Of a DNA stretch of 64,000 bases, positions 27,049 to 37,649 are shown in pieces. The notes under the pieces are model-generated. The model was not told the DNA's origin, searched no databases, and saw only the letters and a list, made by a program, of their open reading frames with translations. The position numbers and the translations under genes were made by a program. The DNA is from Onchocerca volvulus (Eukaryota; Nematoda; Chromadorea; Rhabditida; Onchocercidae). The stretch lies in NCBI GenBank assembly GCA_000499405.2, contig HG738136.1, positions 1,103,274 to 1,167,273 of the forward strand. Reading direction: 5' to 3'. The stretch's first letter is position 1. Every line of letters starts with the position of its first letter.

Positions 27049-28531
27049 CTACGCATTTTGCTCAGGACAAAATGCAGAAAGTGTAAAATAGGGTTTTAAG
27101 AGCAACAATATGTAAACGAAATATAATTTAACAACGATTTTGATAATGTATGTATGCAAAAAGCTACGAAAGCAAGCTAATTAAAAAAATATTGATTTTT
27201 TAATCAATATTTTTAATATTGTAAAATGCAATTGAAAATTCAAATCAACAGGAAATTTGAAATTCAGAATTAGAAAATAATCATTGGTTAAAATCTTAAG
27301 TGATATATGTTTGCATAAGCTAAGAGAGTTAATTAAGCAAATATTGATTTTTAGAATTTTAAATAGATTAAAATTGGAATTTAAAATTTAGATTTGAAGA
27401 AGGATTGTGTGCAAATTAAATTCCTGGATTAGTCTATGAAACTATTCATTGGTTTCTTTTTAATTCGAGAAAATTTACAGGAGCTAATCGGTAATAAAAA
27501 AAAAAAAGAAAAAAAAAAGGAGAAAGAGAGAGAGAGAGAGAGAAATGAAGAAAGAAAGGAAGATTTTCCGACATAAATGAAAAGGAAATGTAATTTTATA
27601 TAGCTTTCATTTAAAAATTCGTTTCGTAGAGCTTTAAAATTGCCACCTGTTTACCGTTTTGCTAGCAAAAAAAAAAAAAAGTATTAAAATATCAAAATAA
27701 TTTTGATTTAAATTTAAAATTGTTTTAAAGTAAGAGCTTAAATTCGAAACAATTTAAAAAGCAAATAATACCAAAAAAAAAAAAAAAGAAAAAAAAGAAA
27801 ATTAGAAATTTTTGACAAAATTAGAGTTAAAATCAAGTAAAAAACAATTCCTGATTTTTTCCTTTAATTCCTTAATTAATTTAATTTTTTTCATTACTTA
27901 ATTAATTTAATTTTTCCTTTAATTGAAAAGAATTCCAAAACATTAACTATCAGCTTTCGTTAACTTTATCATTTACTAATCAGATTAATTAGTGATTTTT
28001 CTAATTACTAAGGTTTAATATCAATTAAGAAGAAATTTGCATGAGCGACAAATTTGATAGAGCCAGAGAATTTACTAAAATCAAAAGTTTTGTCAATTTG
28101 AAAATATCATCGATGAATTAAATGATAAATTATACATATCACCAGTGAATTAAAATATTATGACGAAAAATGTATAAGAGGATAATGAAGAAAGAAAAAA
28201 AATGAATGAATGAGTTGGTTTGGAAAATGAGTATTTTAAATTTTAAAAAAAAAATTCTAATTTAAATAAAACGCCGTTTAAACTATAAAATAAAAAAATG
28301 GAAGAAGACAGAAGAGATGTAAATTTACCAAAAAAGAAATGTCATTGCAAAGTAATAAACAAATTTAGAGCTTTTTCCTTTTTTACCAAACTATCTTATT
28401 GACAAATTGAGTAAAATAAAAAAAGGTAGGAAAGAAAGAAAGCTAACAATAAAAGGAACAAATGAACATCTAAGCTAAACTAATTTTTAATTTTCTACGA
28501 AAAAATTTAAAAAAAAAAAAAAAAGACAGCC

Positions 28532-28682
28532 ATGGAAAGGAAGAGAGAGAGAGAGAGAGGGGGGAGAGAAAGAAAGAAAAAGGGATTCTTATCTGTATAT
28601 GTTAAAAAAGATTTAAAATTTTTTCCTCTTTTAACCATTTTTTTCTCTCTCTTTCCTCTCCCTCCCTCCCTCTCTCTCTTCT
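28532..28682. repeat. Purine tract facing a pyrimidine tract
   Basis: A GA/GGGG-rich purine run (28532-28585) is followed about 50 bases later by a CT/CCCT-rich pyrimidine run (28633-28682). The two are imperfect reverse complements, so the segment can fold as a hairpin or form triplex DNA. Confidence 0.7.
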
Positions 28683-31159
28683 TTTCAAAAGTGATATTCG
28701 ATGTTATTTTGGTAAATTTGAGAAAAGAAAAGAAAGTTTTCGAAAAAAAAAATCTGAAATTATGATGAAAAATTTCAGTACATGAAGATGATTTTAATCA
28801 TCGATTGTAAATAGCTATTAAAAGGAAATATAAATTTAACAAAATCAATTCTATTTTCAATATGCATTTTAAATACAAATTTTGTTCAAAAAAAAAAAAG
28901 AAAAATTCCATCTCTAAAAATTTATTATTAAATTTCAATTTCATTCCATTTTATATTTGTAAGAATTAAAATTTTTTTTACAAAATTTCATATCTAAAAT
29001 GATTAATTTTGAGATTTTTCACGAAATAATAAATGACTTCATCGTAACGATACTATTCCATCAATTTGTGAATGAAAAAAAATTTTATGAATTTTTTTAT
29101 TTCATTTTTTCTTTCTTTTTTTTTTTTTGTTTTTTGAAATTACATGTAGTACGAAAGTTTTTCAAAAAGTCAATTTAATCACATTTAAAAGGATTTTAAA
29201 AAAAAAATAGAAATATCTATTTCAATGCTTGCTGAAGCATTTATCTCATTATATATTTATATCAGAATGATTCATTTATTATTAATCAAGAATTGGCTAT
29301 AACATTAATTAATTAATAATTAATAATGTGAATCGTTAGCTTATATTTTGCTTTTTTAATTAATTCATCATTTAAATTTCATCAGTTAATATATCAATTA
29401 AAGATATCATTCTTGAAGAGTAAAATGTTTTTTTTACAGGATTGATTAATTATTCATCACAAATTGATAAATACTAAGTCTCTTAAATTTTTCATCAAAT
29501 CTTGCGTTTTTTTTTTCTAATAAATAAAATTAGAAAAAAAAAATGATTTTTGATCTTTTTTCAATTCGATCATTCATTGAACAGAAATACCGAAAAAAGA
29601 AGTAATTAAAAGTAAATGGAAAATTTATAAGTAACTAATATTTCCAATATAATCAGACGATTATCATGATAGTAGAAATATCATTTAGAATCGAAATTAC
29701 TGAACTGAATACCTAAAAAAATATCTCGTTCTAGGTAAAATCAAAATGTTTTCTGGCTATTAAATAATCTAATCAATGAGTATAGTAGTTTATTGATATC
29801 ACTGATAGCGTTATTCAAAATTGAATAGCCAATAATTACCGAATTATTTAAATTTAAATTTTAAGTAATCTGTTGATGATTTGTTAATTTCAATTTCCGA
29901 TAACTTATGCTGAATAGCTTCGTGTAATTCATTATTTGTGAACTTCAATAAATATTTCGGCACATAATTCTCGAATTTTACATTAGATTTCCAAGTATCA
30001 ATTCAAGATTCACGTGATATCAGCCATTTTTGATCTATCATTTCCTTTGATAGAATTTTAAAAAAGTTTGCTGCAAAAGGCAAAATGCATGCTAACTTGC
30101 AAACATATCACAAACATTATACAAAATCATTTCTGAATTTGTAATTTCTTTAGAATCTTTATTGTTTTACAAAAAAAGGAAATTGAAAAAAGGAAAAAAA
30201 ACTTTATCATTTCTCATTAAAAAAAGAATTCCTTTTTAAGAATTGAACACAATTCTCCTTTTGATCTACAATATTCTAAACATATTGTTTAAAAACTTTT
30301 ACGAAAAAAAATTCGAATCTGCAAGAAAATTTTTTTAGACTCGTTTTTAAAAAAAAAATTGCCGAACATTTTGGAATTATAAATTTGCGATTTTATACAA
30401 CATTTGCGAATTTACCAATTGAAAACAGGGAAAAAATGTTCAGAAAATGATTATAAAAACTTATCATTTTTCTACTAGAAATTCATTGCCATACGATTTT
30501 AATGTATCTTTTCAGTGGAATACCAATTTTGGTCAAGAAATTACTGTAAAACTAATGGAATATAAACTTTTATAAAATTCGAGCTTTTCGAATTCGAAAT
30601 TTGTAAAATGGTTGATTTATCTCTTTGAATACAATCACAACTGCGAACCAATCAAACACCTGACGCCAACTTATCAACTTATCAATTTAACAGGCTGATG
30701 CATTAAACGATTAACTTTATGGCAATAATGAATATTGCTACAAACTTTTAATTTTTAGAATTTTTAACTATGAAATCAAATTAAATATACAAATAAAAGA
30801 AAAAAAAACCATCATCAGTTCTTCAATTTCATTCCTCTCATTATTCTGTCAACTTATCACATCATACAGCTTATCACATATCCCGTAACTTATCAATTTA
30901 TCACACATATATACATTTATTTATAGACAAACATATTAATAGTACTATTTATCAAGAAATTTATCCAGAAAATCACAAAATTTTGATTTTTGAACAAAAA
31001 TTCATAATTTTTGGTTTTTCACTTTTTCTCTTTACACCCAATTTCTCAAAGCTCACCAAAATATACTACCATTTTTCAATCATTTTATATTTCCGCTGCA
31101 ATCAATCAATTTCGTTTATAATTTTTTGGATAAAAAAAAAAAAAACTGTATTTTGACAA

Positions 31160-31188
31160 AGTTTTCTTATCAATGTGATAAGAAAACT
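31160..31188. repeat. Perfect hairpin with GATA cores
   Basis: Arms 31160-31172 and 31176-31188 are exact reverse complements (AGTTTTCTTATCA) around loop ATG. Each arm carries TTATC/GATAA, and further CTTATCA copies lie at 30.85-30.91 and 31.21 kb. Confidence 0.75.
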
Positions 31189-31913
31189 GTATCAATATGA
31201 TAAAATTTTCTTATCACTGTTACATATATCATATATCAAATGAAATAATTATACAAATCTAATAAAATTGTTTGCCAACGAATTTGTTTGAGATTAATTT
31301 TTATAGTCTAGATAGAAAATGATTTTTGATTTTTTCATCCTTTCCTTAATTGATTTTTTTCAATTATTTTTTAAATGAGAAATTTTTTTTCTCGAAAATT
31401 TTTAAAATATATAAGAAAATTTGTTTTTTTATTTCCTGACAAAATATATACATTTAGAATTTATTGAATTAAACCTGTTTGAATTAATTTTAATGTTTTT
31501 TGTCAAATTGATAATTCTTAAATGATAATTTGTCAATTTTCTTTCTTTTGCTACCATTTTGAGCCTAAAATTTATCCGGATAATTTGTTCATGCATTCTT
31601 AACTAGGCTTTTTTTTTTCTTTGTCCAGAATCCAAAACTCGATGATAAATAATGTCACAATGAAAACAAGAAATTTCATTTAAATTAAATGGAAAATTTC
31701 CTCAACAAATTCATAAACATCAATATAATTGTTAGAATCTGTTTATGAATATTGCTATGAAGCCATTTCAAGATGATAATTAAACTTTTTTCATCAAATT
31801 TAAATATGCTTACAATTATTTACTACTTCTCCTAATTAGATTATTAATTTGATTAAATATTAATCGAATTTTAGGAATAATTAAATCGAAAAAAAAAAAA
31901 AACTAAGTGATTC

Positions 31914-31985
31914 ATGTATGATAGTTCCGGAGGAGCAAGTTTATCGGATCAGCGTAAATTGCCGTTTTATAGACGACATGACTCG
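31914..31985 (+). other. Isolated coding-like exon candidate
   Basis: A 72-bp GC-richer island in very AT-rich DNA. It opens with ATG and encodes 24 residues beginning MYDSSGGASLSDQRKLPF, ending at a possible donor (TCG|GTCTTTC) before a 24-T run. A second ATG in another frame is also open, so frame use is not proof. I recognise no family and found no matching downstream exon before the phospholipase-like gene at 33.08 kb. Confidence 0.25.
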
Positions 31986-32511
31986 GTCTTTCATTTTTTC
32001 TTTTTTTTTTTTTTTTTTTTTTTTAATGAAATTTCAAGTTTCGAGTAATTAACAACAAATAATTAATAACTTTCTCTTTCTTCTTCCCATTCCTTTCTCT
32101 TCCGGTCTGAATTTCCAAAAAGTTATTCAAACTTTTTTCTGGCATATATTTACTGATCCGAAATATCACAAATTGTCTTTTTCCATTCATAATATACGAA
32201 TTTTCGAAATTGAATCCTTATCCGGAAAATTTACGAACTAAATAAATACAGATTTCCGGCAAATACGGATTTTCGAAATTGAATTCCCATTCGAAAAATA
32301 CGAATTTCTAATCGGAAAAATAAATTTTCGAACTTAAATCTTCACCATACAAATTTCCATCCAAGGATTTTCGAAGTTAAATTCTTGTTCCGAAAATGTA
32401 AATTTTCCAAGTTGAATTCTCATTCGGAAAAATTGTATTTCTGAAGTTAAATGCCGGAGAATGCCTTCCAATTTTATTGATTCATCCAGTCAATATTTCG
32501 GAACGATTTCA

Positions 32512-32538
32512 GATTGATTGATTGATTGATTGATTGAT
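32512..32538. repeat. GATT tetranucleotide repeat
   Basis: About six to seven tandem GATT units, followed by a related CAATCAAT stretch, upstream of the phospholipase-B-like gene. Confidence 0.9.
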
Positions 32539-33065
32539 CAACTCATCCGACTGACTGACCCATCAATCAATGCTTCCAATCGATACTTGAAATTCAAACA
32601 AAATGCAATCAATCAAACGTCCCTTGTATACACATACATTTCAATGAGACAGACATACATGTACAATTTATTTTATGAATAATTCAACTTGCTTCGTCAT
32701 AAATGATTCACATTTTTTACTCTCGAAACGTTCGCATTAATCGATCATTAAACTTTGATCTTTGGTTGGGATTTATCAAATTTTGATTGATTGATTGCTG
32801 AGTGTAGAATGATGCAATCCGTGCTGCAAGCAAACAAACTAACAATTGTTCCTCATTTCATTTCTTCTCATTCACTAGATAAATTCAAAAAAGTTTTCAT
32901 CGAATTTTTTTACTCATCAAAATTAAATCAAAATTTACCGATCAATTCGGAAAGATCAATCAAATTACCTAGAATTACCAAATTGTTTTTTTTCTTTTTA
33001 ATCAGAATTTTCGAAATTTCATAGTTATTCGTTTGTTTTATCCGACGTTTAAAAAGAGGAATTTC

Positions 33066-33067
33066 AG
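33066..33067 (+). promoter_or_regulatory. Likely spliced-leader acceptor of the PLB-like gene
   Basis: AATTTCAG ends here. The first ATG after it (33071) opens a nine-codon frame that ends at TAG and overlaps the real start at 33078 in another frame, so it would act as a short upstream open frame. Confidence 0.45.
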
Positions 33068-33077
33068 AAGATGGACG

Positions 33078-36000
33078 ATGAATACTTACGGAATAGGTAG
33101 CATACGTGTGTTACTTCTTTATTTGACGTTTTTTTCACGTTTTACGGATACCTATGCATATTTAGTCAATTCAGTTAACGCTGTTCGTTAACCTTTTATC
33201 TTCTTCTAATTAATTTATTTGTCAATGCAAGATTTCATACAAAATTTGATTCAAATTTAAACTAGCATTTGAATTTGAAAATAATTTGAAATTTGAAAAT
33301 TAAAACAGGCTGCATCAGAATTTAAATTGAGAAATTAAGAAATGATTTGATTAGGATTAGAATTTTCTCATATTTTTTAAATAATTTTAGGCCAAAAATT
33401 CTATGATTGATCGTCCCGAAAATGCATCCAAATTTATCCAACCACTTCAACAGCGTAAGTTTTACTTGATTTATTTATTCGCTTTCTATTTATTCGATTT
33501 TATCATTTTATGGCTATGCAGGAGATATGCTAATGAAGAAAAATTGAGGATATTTATCTGAATATTGCGTGTATTACGTGTTTTACGTCAGATATTACGT
33601 GAATTTTTCTGAAAATTATAAGAAACATAAAATTAATTTGTGCTGCCAGATTGTCACCAAATATTTTGCGCTATCATTTGTCACCATAGCACAAATGTCA
33701 CAGAGCGTGAAATTCAAATAATCGTCCTTATTACTAGATTGTCTATAATTTTAATGAAAACTAGTGATAGGATTCATTGCTTCATATTTTAGAGGCAAAA
33801 CAATCTGACAAGCATTTCAAGGAGAGCAAGATAGAAAATGATCACGGCGTTCACGTTGAAAAAGATAGTTCGGAAGAAGAGGAGGAAAAGGAGAAGAAAG
33901 AAGAAATTGATCCCAGTGATAGTGACGTAAGCGAAGAGATGTACGTCATTGTTTCACGTTTATCTTTTTTTTTTTTTATTTCTTAATTAATCTTGTAGAA
34001 AAATCGGGATTATCGCTTATAACATAGGAATAGTACTATTTAATATCTATTTTTTCTACTGTTAAGCTATTTCTGCTTTAGAAGCTCGAGAAAGCTAGTT
34101 ATTTTTTATTTTTATTTCCTACATAACTTCATTCCTACTGATTCTAATGACGTTAAATCTCAGAAAAAAAACATCTTTTGTTTCTTAGATTTCAAAAGAT
34201 GAAAAACTAGCATTCTTTTTCTCTTAATAATTTCATTAAATCTGAAAGAAAGCATAAAGATATATGGAATTTTAGAGATGATGAAATGAACTGGAATTTA
34301 TCTCCAGTACAACTTCAACTTCATGGTTCAGTGGATTCAGAAGAGCAACAAAATGGTACTATTTCCTTTATCGATAGTTCGTTCATTAACCGGAAAACAT
34401 TCAGTTGTCCAAAAATCAAAAATGATTTCGTAACTGGTACCGATACGGGTGATTTGAGTCCAGAAGATATCGAAATCATTGCCGCAATGGGTGATTCCCT
34501 TGCTGTATGTTTCTTATTTCTCTTTGTAATTAATAGAAATTAATCAGTAATTTCTAAATTTCTCCTGAAATCGATATATGGAGAAGGGAATTGAAAAAAC
34601 TTTTCAAAACAAATCAATAAAGTAGTATTGAATAGATTTTTGTTTGTTAGATATCTTGGAGCTTCAACGTCAGAATTTCGAAATTTCTAAATTCAAATCG
34701 ATCATCCTGAAATCTCGAAATTAGCGTGAAATTAATGCTTGAAAAGAACTTGGCCAGGTTCTTTTATCTTTTCGGAATAAAATTATTTATCAATTATTTT
34801 AATGAAACTGTAATAGGCAATTCACATTTTGGCTTTTTTTAAAGACTGGAACAGGATTGTGGCCTGAAAGAGACATCGAATTTCGAGGTGCAGCATTTCC
34901 GATTGGTGGTGATGCAACTATTGATGGACTTGTTACTATTGCAAGTAAACCTTTTAGATATTCATATTTTAATTAGTATTCATTTACCTAATTTTCAGTT
35001 CTTACTTGCGTATCATTGATCGCAGAATTTAGCGTCATTTCTTCATAGTTAAATTATTATAATTTCTGCAATCGATTTCAAACATTTCAGATATATTACA
35101 TGAATTTAACGATAAATTGATTGGTGTATCACACGGTATGGGTACAAAATTTCAGCTGCCTTATCATCAATTAAATGTTGCAGAAAGTGGTGCTTCATCA
35201 TCCAGTTTGCCTTCACAGGTTATTAATTTGCAGATTGATGAAAATTCAGGTTCTGCTCAAGTTACATTACAATTAGATTATATAAAAATGATTATTGATG
35301 TTAAACATCATGATTTATTGCTTTATTCAGACTTTGCAATAAGTTATTTTTTGAAATAAAAACTTCAGGCAAAAGAATTGGTTAAAAGGCTTAAAGCATT
35401 ACGCGAAGTGGATATTAATAATAAATGGACATTGGTCATTATCACTATTGGTACTGAAGAGGTAGAAACTCTTAATCATTAAAAATTGATTAATTTAGTC
35501 TATTTTTATCTTTCTCTCACATAGAGCCAAAACTTGAATTAGAATATGAGTAGTGGCATTGAATTTTTTATAAGAAATTTCACAATTTATTTGCAGCAAT
35601 TAGTTAGCACTTCGAGATAAGTTGGTTTTGATCTATTAATCTTTTTTTTTTTTCTTTTTTGCAGATCTGTAAAGTTTGTCAAGCTCCTGATTACGATGCT
35701 TTATTAGAATCACTGCTTATCCTAAATGAAGGTATCCAAAAGGCTTTTGTGGTACTCCTTGGACCTATTCACGTCTCATCCTCCTATCATCGAGAAACTA
35801 ATTTACTTAAGTAAATTTTTCCAAGTTTATTATTTGCAGCTGATATCTATCGCCATATATTTTATTGTTTATTTGATTTAGAGTTAATTTTGAAAATTCC
35901 ATTTCTCTCCAGATCTCGTTGTGCTTGTTTCAAAGAGAAATCGGACGAGTTTATGAAAGAATTAAATAGAGAGTGGATTAAGGCATTTGTTCGATTACAA

Positions 36001-37535
36001 ACCCACTTTGAACAGCCGTATATCAAGGTGATGATAGTTATTTAGTGATAAGCGATAAAATGAAGGTGCAAATTGGCTATGAAAGCTCTTGATTAGATCT
36101 GTACAATGGTTGGCAATCTATAATTCGAAATGTATGGGAAGAAATCATCAGACAAGAACTAATTTGAATTATCCTTGACTGGGCTTTCAACATAGAATTT
36201 TTTGAGTAGGATTAATTGAAATTTGGAATTAATTGAAATTCAATTTATTTTAGCGTTTAAATTTAGATTCATTTTTAGCGGCGGAGATTTGGTCTTCTAG
36301 CATTGCCGATGCTAACGATTACATCTCGTTATCCACATTCTTTGTTTATTCCAAAACGTCCACTTCTGAATCGAAAAGGACATACTTATGCTACAAAATG
36401 GTTATGGAATCGACTGATGACTGGACCCACCTATAATCTTTCATTAGCTGTGCTTTCTCAGGATTCATATTATTGTCCATCGATGGTAAATTGTATTTTT
36501 TGAATTTAAAAAAAAGATTGCAGTAAGCTAAAAAAGTAATTGATGAAAATAGAAAGAGGAGAGTATTATTTGTAAATTAGCAAATTATTAATGGCAACAA
36601 GAAAATATTCATTAATGTATATTCTAATTATTGCTTTATATAAATTTTAATGAAGTCTTCAAAATTTTTATATTATCGAAACTTTCAGTTATGTCCATAT
36701 TTCCGAACACCAGCAAATCGACATTATTGTCGGTTAATTCGTCATATCGATGTCGAGAATGAAAACGAAGATTCCCTTATATTGGCAATTGGTAGACCAA
36801 TGAGACGATCAAGACAAAAGCTATATGTAACAGCTGGAATTGTTGTGCTTATTTGTTTCTTTACTGTATTATTCATTGGTACCATACTTTATCAAAAAAG
36901 TAAATATGTAAGTTAAATTTTTATTCATTTGTCAAAATCACCCGAATGTATTAATTTTGAAACCAATTTTTGTTTAAAAAACAATTCTGATTAATTAAAA
37001 CTTGATAAGTAAGCTAGGAAAATAAAGAGCTATGCGATTGTCATGGAAAACAAAAGATGAAATATGCAAGATTATATTGTTAAACGAAAGAATAGAGAGA
37101 TATTGATAAAAGATGAAAAAATTCTTTAGAGCCAAAAAATTCTGAGAAAAGAAGAGAGCAGAAAGATAACAATATTACATGAATTTTTGAAAAAATAATA
37201 ATGTTACATGAAGAATGATATTATATTATTATCTTTGGTTTAAATATTTAATAACAGTACTTCTTCGACACTCACAATTTATTCAATAGAATTATTTCAG
37301 ATCATTCTATCGTAAGTTCTTTGAATTTATAATGAACTTGAAATATTTTCGCTTCCTGAATTTTACCATCAAAGTCTAATGGAAGAAATGAAATTTTCCT
37401 GTTACAATTTTTTAATTTCTTCCACAAAAATTTGCTGAAATTTTTAATGTTTTTCAGGAAAGACGCATCAGATATGGGAAAAGTTCCGATAGATACAAGG
37501 ACATAGAGTTCGATTTATTACCTGCCAAGAACTGA
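33078..37535 (+). CDS. Membrane-anchored phospholipase B1-like protein, predicted inactive
   Basis: Twelve phase-consistent exons give 540 residues: 33078-33173, 33391-33454, 33793-33940, 34276-34504, 34845-34944, 35091-35218, 35369-35461, 35665-35810, 35913-36027, 36279-36485, 36689-36907, 37458-37535. Residues 1-27 form a signal peptide. An acidic Glu/Asp/Lys segment follows, then one SGNH domain of the PLB1 type: SPEDIEIIAAMGDSLA (Ser177), EFRGAAFPIGGD (Gly194), LNVAESGA, a CxxC pair, and a terminal NRKGH block (His408). One membrane helix near 488-508 and a short basic tail give type I topology, as in vertebrate PLB1, which has four such domains. Two active-site positions look lost: the block III GxND reads GTEE (283-286), and the Asp of the DRGH-type block reads Arg405. 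It is therefore probably a pseudoenzyme or binding protein. Exon 10 and 11 cysteines suggest an extracytoplasmic fold. Stop-proximal AATAAA lies at 37644. Confidence 0.85.
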
Positions 37536-37643
37536 ATGAAAAATTCAACTGAAGAAATGAGGAATAACACTTTCTGCTATAAATACTGAAATTAATTATA
37601 ATAACTATTTCTAGATAGTGCCTTAAAAACTTTACTTTGAACG

Positions 37644-37649
37644 AATAAA
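37644..37649 (+). terminator. AATAAA polyadenylation signal of the PLB-like gene
   Basis: A canonical AATAAA about 110 bases after the stop codon. Confidence 0.5.

Larger units (their letters stand above)
20900..32500. other. Gene desert, mostly unstructured AT-rich DNA
   Basis: Apart from the repeats and the candidate exon listed separately, I see no gene here. Short open frames (for example 22598-22813, 23476-23706, 24114-24305 and 24537-24788) are rich in Phe, Ile, Lys and Asn, lack convincing splice partners and match nothing I know. The possibility that parts are very long introns of an unseen gene stays open. Confidence 0.45.

Noticed and set aside
26662..27056. Cys/Val/Tyr-rich minus-strand open frames of 115 and 126 codons
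   Set aside because: They are translations of the ACAGACATAC array, open in two frames at once.
33922..33928. Good donor GTAAGC inside exon 3 of the PLB-like gene
   Set aside because: Using it leaves phase 0, which meets an immediate stop in exon 4; the GTACGT donor at 33941 is the one in phase.
37310..37320. Possible 11-bp extra exon in the PLB-like gene between TTTCAG and GTAAGT
   Set aside because: Its length breaks the frame of the last exon, while direct joining of 36907 to 37458 keeps it.
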